The position numbers and the translations under genes are program-made. Under the pieces are notes generated by a model. It ran no database searches. It saw only the letters and a program-made list of their open reading frames with translations, and was not told the DNA's origin. From the NCBI GenBank assembly GCA_039619475.1, contig CM077116.1:373622794-373686793 (forward strand): a stretch of 64,000 bases of DNA, read 5' to 3'. Positions 14,001-22,259 of the stretch are shown one piece after another (the first letter of the stretch is position 1; each line of letters starts with the position of its first letter). This DNA is from Icerya purchasi. Taxonomy: Eukaryota; Arthropoda; Insecta; Hemiptera; Monophlebidae.

Positions 14001-16559
14001 ATATCGGCATATCAAGATCGTGTAGGTTGTAAATAAGATTCTAAGACCAATTTAATATTGGAAGGATAGACCAGCGTATTCCGCCTCTTCCTGTCATAAG
14101 TTTATTACCGTGATCACAAGACTACACATTAATCACCCGTGCCTACCGGCGCATCTCTACAGAATCGGTTTTGCCCATTCTGTAACGCAGATGGGAACCA
14201 TTTGGTTTTTGCCTGCGAATATGTAGCACAGCGAATCACTCTTCTTTAGAATTTAAAATCTCTTGAACTTGTTTCGCTTTTCGTCTTAGTTTCCTTATTG
14301 GCCACGAAAGATGCAGCAGTACACTATGCAATAAACAAGTTCACCATTGAAGGGAATGTTTTTTTAATTTAAACAGCTTCTACGAATGGTGGGTCAGATA
14401 ACACTGCCGAAGATCAAAGAGAGAAAAAAAATTAATTATTGTATAGACCTTCGCGCACAGTTAAAGTAAAACTTCTTTTGTGCAATGATAGATATTATGA
14501 TTAAATTAAAAATAAATAAAACATGTTAGAATTTGATCGTTAAATATATTGACAACATTTTTACAATAAGCGACTGAAAGTAATACAATATATAATTACA
14601 TTTAATTATATTAAACGTCATAAAAACATTGTTTTAAACATTATTATAATTGAAAAGTATGAGATGATTAGCTTATGGCAATGAAATGAGAAACATAAAT
14701 TCTACTTTACGATTTTTTTAAATTTCTCAAAATAAATGCATCAATATCGTGGAACCATATCTTATTCTTGATTGCACGGGATAATTACTCATCTTTTAAT
14801 TCAATTTCTTACTTAAATAAAAACTTACGTTTCATAGACAGCAAATCACTATTCGATAGTTTGTTTTTTCGTTTATAATTTGTATAGACGAAATGTTCCG
14901 GTGATTCTGCCATTTCTTACATAGCAAGAACGCGATAATGTTGTAATTTTCTCGTTTCATATAAACCTACATGTTTATCTGTTAATCATTTTGTGCATAT
15001 GTGAAAATTATTGTTCCCTCCTTGCAAGGCTGTACGCATCGAAACACTCGCGTGACAGCTGATCACAGCACTCAACTAAAAGGAGACATCCGGAACTTTT
15101 GTATATTCAACTCTCTCGTTTACCGAATACATTTCCACTTGTGAGAGTACAATCTTCTACTATAATAATAATGCATAGAGTATAAACAAGAACATAGCCA
15201 GCTGATGAGCCGGGGGGGGGGGGGGGGGGAGCAAGATGATAGGAAGAAGATATGAGTTATAGGAAAAATAAAATTTATAATTTGTAAAGGCTTAATATTT
15301 TATTAAACAAAAATAAAATCTTAATTAAAACATAATTTTCGTGTGTTTCTGACAAATTGTTCTACTACTTTATTATAAAAGTCAAATTGGTCATGATTAC
15401 GCGCCTATGAATATTCATCATGGCCAGTTGATTAAAAAGATCAAAACTATTTTCCATATGATTTGTGTCGATGTTTAAGTGTAGTCTAATACAGTTAAGA
15501 AGTTTAAATTGTTCATAGCCAAACAGACTAAACCGAAATTCAAACATATTTTTATTAAAGCAAATTAATTCATGCAGCTTCACTTGCGAGTTAAAGAAAA
15601 ACAGAACACAAATTATCCTACACGTACTTTTTCATCTGGAGAATAGAAATAAAATAAATTAGAAATTCAGAATTATTCTAACTTGATAGCAAATATTTTC
15701 TTCATTCTGCCAATATTAAGTTATTTTTTTTATTGATTTTATTCTTGACAATTGTCCAATGAACGATTTTTATTAAAAGCAAAACAAAAAATTTTGCTGA
15801 AAATAACCAGTTTTTTTTTTTTTTACTTTCAAAATTTCGCTTTATTTTCTTTTGTTTCCAATGTCGTTATATAACACGTTGCTTTTAATATTAAACAGTA
15901 ATTTTCCAGTCCGACATTTTTTCAAAATTTTTACGTGTCCATCTGTTTTGTTATAACTCGGGAATAGTTAGTTTTATATAATATTGCAAAATTATTATCA
16001 GCAAGTATTTTCTTACGATCCCATTTGTTATATTAAAATGAAGCTCTACGTTTTATAAAGAAACAATTTTAATTTCAGATCCATGGTTGACTTATTGATG
16101 TTGGAATTAAAACAGAACTAACAAACAAACAAAAAAAAGTTCTACAATTCTATTCATTTGTATAAGTTTTACACTGTATAAAATAAATTTAAAAATAGCA
16201 TTTTAATTATAGTTTTCTGTACTAAAATAATTTATCAACGTGAAATAGTCAATAACTAATCAAATTACACTAGAAAGTTAAATGTAGTTAAATCCATTAA
16301 TTAAGAAATTACCGTAACAACAAAATCAATTGTAGATGAATAAATATATTTTACTTTTAACGTTGAAAAATTTCATAATGATAAAATAACTTACCTGAGG
16401 AGTTCCTGGTATAGGTTGTGGACTGTTCATCATGGGAACACTATGATCTAAAATCACTGGTGGATGAGCTTTTATAGGCACTGGCATTATTATTTCGGGA
16501 GGTACGTTCGCGTTTTCCCATCGTGTAGGTGTTTGTAAATCTTGCTTTATATCGTTCAT
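4968..16559 (-). CDS. PCIF1: PCIF1, cap-specific adenosine N6-methyltransferase (5' half of gene, six exons)
   Basis: PCIF1 binds the phosphorylated C-terminal domain of RNA polymerase II through a WW domain. In vertebrates it methylates N6 of the 2'-O-methyladenosine next to the mRNA cap. Six exons join in frame with GT/AG borders: 16559-16395, 10074-9916, 8734-8586, 6254-6100, 5428-5197 and 5088-4968, giving 327 codons. The WW domain is at about residues 70-104, with signature tryptophans W77 and W100. Later blocks [37 protein letters not shown] and [17 protein letters not shown] align with vertebrate PCIF1 from memory of the family. The catalytic domain with its NPPF motif lies beyond the left edge or past a long intron, so this is about half the usual length of some 700 residues. 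Arthropod catalytic competence cannot be judged here. Confidence 0.93.
5197..5428 (-). CDS. PCIF1: PCIF1 exon 5
   Basis: Residues 210-287, both end codons split. Conserved blocks are [31 protein letters not shown] and [13 protein letters not shown]. The acceptor is AAACAG and the donor GTTAGT. Confidence 0.92.
6100..6254 (-). CDS. PCIF1: PCIF1 exon 4
   Basis: Residues 158 (split) to 210 (split). It holds the conserved [10 protein letters not shown] and [14 protein letters not shown] blocks. The acceptor is TTTTAG and the donor GTACGT. Confidence 0.92.
7130..7860 (+). pseudogene. decayed mariner transposase remnant
   Basis: Inside PCIF1 intron 3. Broken frames contain [10 protein letters not shown] near 7450 and [10 protein letters not shown] near 7680, resembling the mariner ESKQQS and FLHDNARPH blocks in the right order and about the right spacing. 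Many stops and frame changes mean it is dead. The match is by memory of family motifs and is weak. Confidence 0.4.
8402..8513 (-). repeat. 3' fragment of tRNA-derived SINE (long-tail subfamily)
   Basis: Matches, in inverse orientation, the 3' third of the SINE at 13602-14028, including the shared block TTGGCCTAATCTCCCGTGCT. It ends in a short tandem GATCGT tail. The tRNA-like head is absent, as expected of 5' truncation during target-primed reverse transcription. It lies in PCIF1 intron 3, next to exon 3. Confidence 0.75.
8586..8734 (-). CDS. PCIF1: PCIF1 exon 3
   Basis: Residues 109-157 plus two bases of codon 158. It begins FDPLTDPLG right after the WW domain, as in vertebrate PCIF1, and contains a basic LKRRASED stretch. 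The acceptor is TTGTAG and the donor GTGAGT. Confidence 0.9.
9916..10074 (-). CDS. PCIF1: PCIF1 exon 2, WW domain
   Basis: Residues 56-108, phase 0 at both ends (TTTTAG acceptor, GTATAA donor). It encodes the whole WW domain: the segment [18 protein letters not shown], then [10 protein letters not shown] domains bind proline-containing phosphopeptides, here by family knowledge the RNA polymerase II tail. Confidence 0.92.
10836..11200 (-). mobile_element. tRNA-derived SINE, full length, 12-bp target duplication
   Basis: On the minus strand the element begins with a tRNA-like head of about 75 bases. It has an A-box-like TAGCCTAGTTGCTAGAGCG, a B-box-like GGATTCGATCC and complementary ends GTCGTCG and CGACGAC. 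A unique body of about 290 bases follows. It is flanked by the perfect direct repeat AATAACATATAT (10824-10835 and 11201-11212), which marks retrotransposition. It sits in PCIF1 intron 1. Confidence 0.92.
11213..13070. other. PCIF1 intron 1 sequence, no gene seen
   Basis: AT-rich sequence with scattered short frames and homopolymer A and T runs. No frame has a recognisable domain or sensible splice borders. Confidence 0.4.
13073..13165 (+). ncRNA. hammerhead-ribozyme-like motif with upstream hairpin
   Basis: CTGATGA (13137-13143), then GGGT, loop TAT and ACTC forming a 4-bp stem II with one G-U pair, then GAAA (13156-13159). This is the hammerhead core in correct order. Flanking TTAG and CTAG can form a short stem I. 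It is followed by ACATTTC, where the family relative at 17784 has ACGTTC, so stem III is reduced. A separate perfect 12-bp inverted repeat (ATGTGTGATCAG at 13073, CTGATCACACAT at 13107) lies just upstream. Minimal hammerheads of this design are known from Penelope-like elements. Self-cleavage here is inferred only. Confidence 0.55.
13602..14028 (+). mobile_element. tRNA-derived SINE, long-tail subfamily
   Basis: The head is GTCGTTGCGATGGTTTAGTT, with a B-box-like GGGTTTGATCCC, followed by the same body as the SINE at 10836 (GGCAATGGCAAGCCACCACG). It then carries an extra 3' module containing GGCCAACTTATCCCG, which also occurs alone at 8402-8513. No clear target duplication is visible. It sits in PCIF1 intron 1. 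Confidence 0.88.
14029..15192. other. PCIF1 intron 1 sequence, no gene seen
   Basis: AT-rich sequence. No coding frame or bounded repeat could be supported. Confidence 0.4.
15193..15447 (+). repeat. truncated copy of the hAT-like MITE at 20111
   Basis: About 230 bases match the element at 20111-20384 closely, for example AAAGGCTTAATATTTTATTA and CATCATGGCCAGTTGATTAA. The right terminal repeat is missing. An 18-base G run at 15212-15229 replaces the shorter G run of the other copy. It sits in PCIF1 intron 1. Confidence 0.7.
15448..16394. other. PCIF1 intron 1 sequence, no gene seen
   Basis: AT-rich sequence up to the donor of exon 1. No supported feature. Confidence 0.4.
16395..16559 (-). 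CDS. PCIF1: PCIF1 coding exon 1
   Basis: Residues 1-55, starting MNDIKQDL. It is proline-rich, with no recognised domain. The exon ends CAG followed by GTAAGT, a strong donor. The 5' side continues nine untranslated bases to a TTTCAG acceptor at 16570-16572, so at least one non-coding exon lies upstream. The ATG is the only one in frame in this exon before the acceptor. Confidence 0.88.
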
Positions 16560-17115
16560 TTTTTTTGTACTGAAATATATATTAAAACTTTTTAATTATT
16601 GAATCTGTTTACATTAAGGAAAGCAACAACTCTAATTTATTAACAATACGAAAAAGAGCGAAAATAAAGCACAGTTCATAATGATTTTATAAATTATATA
16701 TTTAATTTTATAAAAGTGTATACATTATAAATTAGATTGATGTTACTTTCTATAAACACATACATATATACATACAATATGTTTTTATATATAACTTATA
16801 GTATTCTCATAAATTTACTCACGAATGTTAACATCGGTAAGTTCCAATGATAACCAATATTTCGTAAAAATAAATCAGCAACTGATAAATGATAAAAAAT
16901 TTTAATTAACATCGTCTCTCCCGCATATAATAAAATTATTAAATTTAGTGCTTTTACATAATGTTAATATTTGAGAGTGCAACAAATCAAAATATGAGTT
17001 AATACACTATAAAATGCGAAATAATACTGAACATAAATAAATAAACAATATATATCGTAAATAACAATTTCCGTAAATGAATAATATAAATTAAAATCGT
17101 AAATATACAACTTAC

Positions 17116-17240
17116 AAGCTGTATTCCTCAACAACAACTAAAACCATTAAACATAATCAAACGCCATTTTACACCATATAAAATTAGTCCTTCAGTGTTA
17201 CCAGATACTTAAAACGTATGTGAAAATTAAAACACAGGTG
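17116..17240 (-). promoter_or_regulatory. PCIF1: candidate PCIF1 5' untranslated exon and start region
   Basis: A good donor, TT followed by GTAAGTTG, occurs at 17115-17116 on the minus strand. It would pair with the acceptor at 16570-16572 just before the PCIF1 start codon. The presumed exon contains a six-codon upstream frame (17167-17147, MAFDYV then stop). The transcription start is not identifiable. This is inference from splice signals only. Confidence 0.35.
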
Positions 17241-18012
17241 AAAATGAAAAAAACCGTAAAATTGTTACAATATAAATTAGAGTGTTTTTTTCTGCGTAAT
17301 TTTTATACGATAAAAAAATTTTATAATAAAATTTATTTCAAAAAATGATATATCTATGTAAAAAATTCTTTTACATTTAACGAAGTTAACAACTTTAATC
17401 CAATTATTATGCTCTATGACCGATATGAAATTTTAAATATATCGTAATGGAAAAAGAATTATAAATAGATATCAGCCTAACTGGTTTTTACAAGAAAATA
17501 AAGGAACTGAATTTATCAAAGTTGTAATAAAAATTGCTATGTAAACCATAAATTAAATTTATCGGTGCGGAGCATTTTTTAAATACTTCATAAAACAGTA
17601 TTTTTTAAAGGGGGACGTAATTAATTGAAGCCTATTATTCTATAAGTATGATAAAAAAAATTAGCATCCGGGAAAATATGCACTAAATACTATATTATTT
17701 TTAAGATGAAGGTAATATGAAAAATAACGGAATTTTTTGTATCGATTAGAGTGTATTTTGAATTTTGATTAAGTTAGTTTCAGCTGATGATGGGTCATAC
17801 CCGAAAACGTTCCTAAATAAGGTATTTATTTATTTTATTGTTATAAATTATTTTTACCCTTTATATTTGTTGGTTATTAAAGTTGGTTTTTATTATATGT
17901 AACAGAAGAATTTCGTGAAAGCTGTTAATAGAATCTATAAGTCGTCGCGAAATTTGTCATTGATAGGCAATTATAAATTCCTATAGGCAAAGCTTATAAT
18001 TAAATATGACAA
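17241..18012. other. intergenic, hammerhead motif only
   Basis: AT-rich. Apart from the ribozyme-like motif at 17774-17820 no feature is supported. Confidence 0.4.
17774..17820 (+). ncRNA. hammerhead-ribozyme-like motif, best copy
   Basis: CTGATGA (17784-17790), T, GGGT, loop CAT, ACCC (a perfect 4-bp stem II), then GAAA (17803-17806) and ACGTTC. All catalytic core positions of the hammerhead are present in the correct order. The ACGT after GAAA is self-complementary, as in the tiny stem III of Penelope-associated hammerheads that work as dimers. Stem I would pair the bases before CTGATGA (TTTCAG) with CTAAAT after the presumed cleavage C, with one mismatch. Stem II differs from the copy at 13137 by a pairing-preserving change (G-C here, G-U there). 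Activity is unproven. Confidence 0.62.
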
Positions 18013-18013
18013 C

Positions 18014-18412
18014 AAGGCCGTGTCCACGATGGGGGGGGTACCCCCCCCCCCCACCATTAGAACTGAAATAGTTATTATAAATACACGAAAATCTGGAAAA
18101 AATTAAAAATGTAAAATAAATATTGGTGATTTTTTAGGATGTTCTTACATTAAAAAAAAAAAAAAAATGCCCCATATTTTTAAGTACTTCATTAATATTT
18201 TATGCAAATTTTTTTTATTACGAGTATAGTCAATAACAAATGTGATTTTTATTAATTTTTATACGGTAATTCATTAATGTAAATTATTAATATATAAATC
18301 AAAATGATGGAAATGATTAATAGTATGAATATTAGTGAAAAATGTATTGTTATTTATAAAAAAAAAAAAGATGCAGAGAAAATTTTGACCTCCCCCTCTT
18401 AAAATTCTGGTC
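18014..18412. repeat. possible hAT-type MITE with G/C-tract palindrome
   Basis: The left end CAAGGCCGTGTCC and the inverted right end CAGGGCCGTGACC form terminal inverted repeats of hAT appearance. The ends also carry G-rich tracts, with GGGGGGGGTACCCCCCCC as a perfect palindrome near 18031-18048. The flanking 8-mers match poorly, so the target duplication is not established. No coding frame. Confidence 0.45.
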
Positions 18413-18509
18413 ACGGCCCTGTTTGTAACGTACCATAATCAATAACATCCACAAATAATTTATTGATTATCACACACATTTTTTTTACAAATTTTTGACT
18501 GCACTGGAA

Positions 18510-18564
<55 letters not shown>

Positions 18565-19383
18565 CATGGAAACCTACACAGCCTTTAAACGATTTTTTTC
18601 AAAAAACAACAAAAACTTATTGATATCTTTATTTCATTGCACTATACAGCAAGCCACATCGATTGAAACCATATTCAACTTTGTAATATAATTAGTTTTT
18701 ATGAGGTAACTAAATTAGTGTTTTTTTATTTTTCTTTAAATTAGTAAACAAAATTTTCTCAGAATCTAATTTCCATATTTCGAATGGAATGATCTAGATG
18801 GCAGCTCAGTCAAGTCGTAAAGTTCTATCTCAGCCAAATTTATTTATTTGAATTTGTCAATTATGAACGTTACATTTCAGGGCAATAATCATTTTTTGAA
18901 CTCAGTCAGACCTGTAACCAGAATTAATATTCAACAGAGGTCAGTGCCAGAGAGTATTTTCCACGATAAAAAAATTTAATAAAACACGAAAACTCTACAA
19001 ACATTACTGCTTGTTTCATTATTAGGTAATCCAACAGTTTGTATATTCAAATTAATTTAAGATTCTTTTTTATGCTTTGGTCCATCTATTTATTTCGAAT
19101 AAAAATAAAAAATTAGAAATTAATATTAATTTTGTATAGTATACATTTTTTTTTTTTGTTTATTCTGTGAAATATTTTGCAAAAAAGTTTCGGGGGATAT
19201 TTGAACCTGCATATCTCCTCCCTTGGCTACGGGTCTGGTGGCAACTCGACTCGAACCATCTACTCGAGTGAAGTATTGCCGCCTAACCAATTTACATTAC
19301 ACTAGGTTCTGTTTTTTTTTTTAATGGCCCGGCTTCAGTTAACTATCGAGTCAAGGTTTTTTTTAAGCCTACAAACATACATA
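18413..19383. other. intergenic, low complexity
   Basis: Contains the TA microsatellite at 18511-18563 and AT-rich DNA. Near 19195-19260 a stretch reads like a lone hAT terminus (CAGACCCGTAGCCAAGGGAG on the minus strand) with no partner. Confidence 0.4.
18511..18563. repeat. TA microsatellite
   Basis: About 25 uninterrupted TA units; the length is likely polymorphic. Confidence 0.9.
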
Positions 19384-20102
19384 CAGGCCCACCACAAAGA
19401 GGGGGGCAACTGGGACAAGTTGCCCTGGGTCTCCGATGAAAAGGGGCCCCAAAAACCTAAAAAGTTAAAAACTTCTTATCCCTACGTCAGAAACCACTTT
19501 CTGATGCATAATCCAAATGAACTTTTAAATTAAAATCATATTTACTAATAAATTTCACCGTTGATAAAACTAAACCACAATTTTTGTGTTCAACAGTACA
19601 TTTTTCGCCTTAAAACGGTAAATTATTCTCAACTAAGAAAAGTGTAACATCAATCAAGCTACGTAAACTTTTTCATAGTTTTTCTTTTTCTTCGCGAATA
19701 TTTTTTTCAAGAGCTTTAACTATACCTGATGCAATTACAAGATTATTCTTTCGATCTTTCCACAAAAGATAATTATTAATGTGCTGGGAGTTACTTTCAT
19801 TTTCGTACAATTTTCTCCAATTATCGTTATAACCGCTACCTTCCATAACAAACGTAGATGTACTTGATTTTGAATCAACTGAACGAAATAACTGGCACGG
19901 GAAACAAACCAGTCCAGCCATGAAGTAACTCCAAACCAGGATAGATGGGAGTATTTTATTTTTTAATTTTTTTCATTAATATTATTATTTATTTATTTAT
20001 TTGCAGAAGTACTCGGTTAGTGGGTTTTGAAAAATATTTAATATTTTTTTTAATTTTAAGAGGACCCCAATCATTTTTTGTCCCGGGTTTGTGGCGGGCC
20101 TG
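19384..20102 (-). mobile_element. hAT transposon, internally deleted, perfect 8-bp target duplication
   Basis: The ends are CAGGCCCACCACAAA and, inverted, CAGGCCCGCCACAAA. They are flanked on both sides by CATACATA (19376-19383 and 20103-20110), a perfect 8-bp target duplication as hAT elements make. Inside, on the minus strand, is a fragment of a ZMYM1/TTF-type hAT transposase. At 719 bp it is far too short to be autonomous. Confidence 0.9.
19673..19921 (-). pseudogene. hAT transposase fragment (TTF-type zinc finger part)
   Basis: An 82-codon frame with LVCFPCQLF, then a WRKLYENESNSQHINNYLLW segment, and a charged tail IREEKEKL. In ZMYM1-like hAT transposases the TTF zinc finger has Cys-x2-Cys in a CFPCKLF motif, followed by a tryptophan-containing helix and a histidine near the end of the finger. 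Both can be seen here. The catalytic RNase-H-like part is missing, so it is a leftover of the parent transposase inside the deleted element. Confidence 0.7.
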
Positions 20103-20110
20103 CATACATA

Positions 20111-20384
20111 CAAGGGCGTCGCCAGCCTATGGTCCCGGGAGGGGGGGGGAGATGATAGAAAGAGGATATGAGTTATATAGGAAAAATAAAATTTATAAGA
20201 AGTTGTAAAGGCTTAATATTTTATTAAACAAGAATAAAATCTTAATTAAAACATAATTTTCGTGGATTTCTAGCAAATTGTCCATGAGTACGCGCCTATG
20301 AATACTCATCATGGCCAGTTGATTAAAAAGTTTCAAGTCTCCAGGGGGGCAGCTTCCCCCTGCTCCCCGCTGGAGACGCCCATG
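20111..20384. mobile_element. hAT-like MITE directly abutting the hAT element
   Basis: The terminal inverted repeats are CAAGGGCGTCGCCAGC and, inverted, CATGGGCGTCTCCAGC, 274 bp apart. The flanking 8-mers CATACATA and CATATGTA agree at six of eight positions. A second, truncated copy is at 15193. There is no coding capacity. Confidence 0.75.
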
Positions 20385-20410
20385 CATATGTATATATCTC
20401 ATATTTGTTT

Positions 20411-20716
20411 TACAGTAAGTAAATTTAAATACACCAATATAAAACAATTATTTAATTTTTATTAAATACCCGACGCGTTCTGAAGACCTTTATAATCATA
20501 ACGGTTATTATAATACATAAATTTAATAAAGACAATGACTGAATATAAAGTTATTTTTATTGTTATATTTTTATATTCAGTCATTGTCTTTATTAAATTT
20601 ATGTATTATAATAACTCTGATGATCACGAGAAGCTTTGTCTTCAAAACGCATCGGGTATTTAATAAAGATTAAATAATTGTTTCATATTGGTGTATTTAA
20701 ATTTACTTACTGTACA
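20411..20716. repeat. long near-perfect palindrome with embedded hammerhead-like sequences
   Basis: Two arms of about 145 bases are inverted copies of each other: TACAGTAAGTAAATTTAAAT opens at 20411 and its complement closes at 20714. The arms diverge mainly in a short central patch. The right arm holds CTGATGA (20617-20623), a GAAG/CTTC stem and AAAACGCATCGGGTA. The left arm holds, on the minus strand, GAACGCGTCGGGT. Canonical Penelope hammerheads read GAAACGCGTCGGGTA at this place, so both are mutated motifs in head-to-head order. Confidence 0.7.
20617..20658 (+). ncRNA. degenerate hammerhead motif in right palindrome arm
   Basis: CTGATGA is intact. Stem II can be drawn as GAAG, loop CTTTGT, CTTC. 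The GAAA strand is changed to CAAA, and GCGTC to GCATC. Stem I would use AACT with GGGT. It is probably inactive. Confidence 0.4.
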
Positions 20717-21030
20717 ATAAACGTAAACAATAAGTGTACTTAACAGATATATTAATATTTGTTTAACGATTTTTTGGATTTTTCTAACCTGAAAACTTTC
20801 ATAACATTTTCAGTTTTGATATTCCAGATGTAACAATTCTCATCGTTGGAAAGTTGATAAGTATTTTTATGCGCTATTTATTCACCATTGCAAATACGTC
20901 TTTTTCTATGTTCTTTCGTGAGGGCGATTTTCAGACATCACTAAATTTTGTATTTTCAGTAGGTAAGAAATCTATGCATTTTTCCTTAATAGCTTAATAA
21001 GTTAATTCAAAAGAAATCGGAAAATAAATG

Positions 21031-21237
21031 CTAGAGTTGATCGATATGTGAAATACCAGGCGTCGAATCTAAAATAGTACAAAAATACGCAGTTCTTACT
21101 TCTTTTATTTTGGGAGTCGAAATAGAGTCGTTGATTATTTTTATAAATTCATTGTAAATATCATGAGATAAATAATTGTTTTGTCCATAATTACATCTTT
21201 TTATGTGCAATTTTAAAAATTCATTGTATATGACCAA
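21031..21237 (-). pseudogene. hAT (ZMYM1-like) transposase fragment, catalytic core start
   Basis: The frame ends in TAYFCTILDSTPGISHIDQL, which resembles the first catalytic motif of ZMYM1-like hAT transposases (YFSLSVDSTPDISHVDQL type). The aspartate of ILDST would be the first catalytic residue. Upstream residues NYLSHDIYNEFIKIINDSI also fit. The frame breaks on both sides and no terminal repeats were found, so it is an isolated remnant. Confidence 0.6.
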
Positions 21238-21787
21238 TTGGAAACAAAACGATTATCAGTAAAAAGCCGATGTTTTTTTATTTAAAACCTGCTTTCCTCT
21301 ACAGTTTATCCACGATTCAAAAGATCTTTCGCAAGAGCACTGAAAAATATTATTCAAAATCAGAAATTGAAAATGAACATTCCCGTTTATTTATTCTGCT
21401 TTTTTTTTTGCTGCATTTTTTTTTCGCTTTTCAATGGTAACTGCGTTTTCATTGACAGTACTTCACTCGGTTGTTTCATAATTGATTTGCTGCCGTAAAA
21501 TCGATACGTAAAGATTGAAGTTCATTAAACAGTTTATCTTTTTAATAGAAGATCTATTCCTTCAATTTACTCTGGTTGGTCTATAGCGCCTTACAAACTG
21601 AAACTCAGAATCAGCGTGCTGCTTTTTAAAACCAACTTGGTTATTATCACTGTTTGAGTAAATACAGAAAAGTTGAATACTTCTTTGTAATGTTACTCCA
21701 AAAACGTATTCTAGTCATAATGCCATGTTAATCCTCATAGCGAAGTGGTACTGTAGTCGGCGAATAGTTGTACTTCATGATAACAGT

Positions 21788-22036
21788 CATTGGCGCACAC
21801 AAGTAGGGGCTACGGGACTGCAGTTGCCTCAGGGAGAATAAATGGACACTGTTATTAATTGCTAAATTTTAGAATTAATCAGAATGTTGTTAAATAACGG
21901 CTGCAATGAAATCTTAAGCAAAATAACGAAGAGAGAGATATATAGATATACCAAACACGTTCCAACTCCGCCTTTACATTTTCCTAAATGTTACTCTTTT
22001 AGCTCCCCCCAGGGCCAAATCCTAGGTGTGCCAATG
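21788..22036. repeat. small MITE with CATTGGC ends
   Basis: The left end CATTGGCGCACAC and the inverted right end CATTGGCACACCT form short terminal repeats. Flanks ATAACAGT and ATACAGTA are near-identical and could be a decayed 8-bp duplication. No coding frame. Confidence 0.45.
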
Positions 22037-22122
22037 ATACAGTAACAACAATTTTGAATTTTAACCCAACAATATAAACGCATTATTATATAAGTTTATG
22101 TCACACATTGTTTAATTTAACA

Positions 22123-22259
22123 TATAAGTAAAAGCAAAAACATACTAAACAATTAATTAATACATATTTACTTATAATAACTCCCATTTGTTTTCGAAAC
22201 GCGTCGGGTAAATAAATATTAATTGTTTATGGTAGTGTATTTTTGCTTTTACTTATTAT
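22123..22259. repeat. inverted repeat carrying half of a hammerhead core
   Basis: ATAAGTAAAAGCAAAAA at 22123 is repeated inverted at 22243-22259, with partial pairing extending inward. The unpaired centre contains CGAAACGCGTCGGGTA (22195-22210), the exact 3' half of Penelope-type hammerheads. The CTGATGA half has decayed. It is related in design to the palindrome at 20411. Confidence 0.55.
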
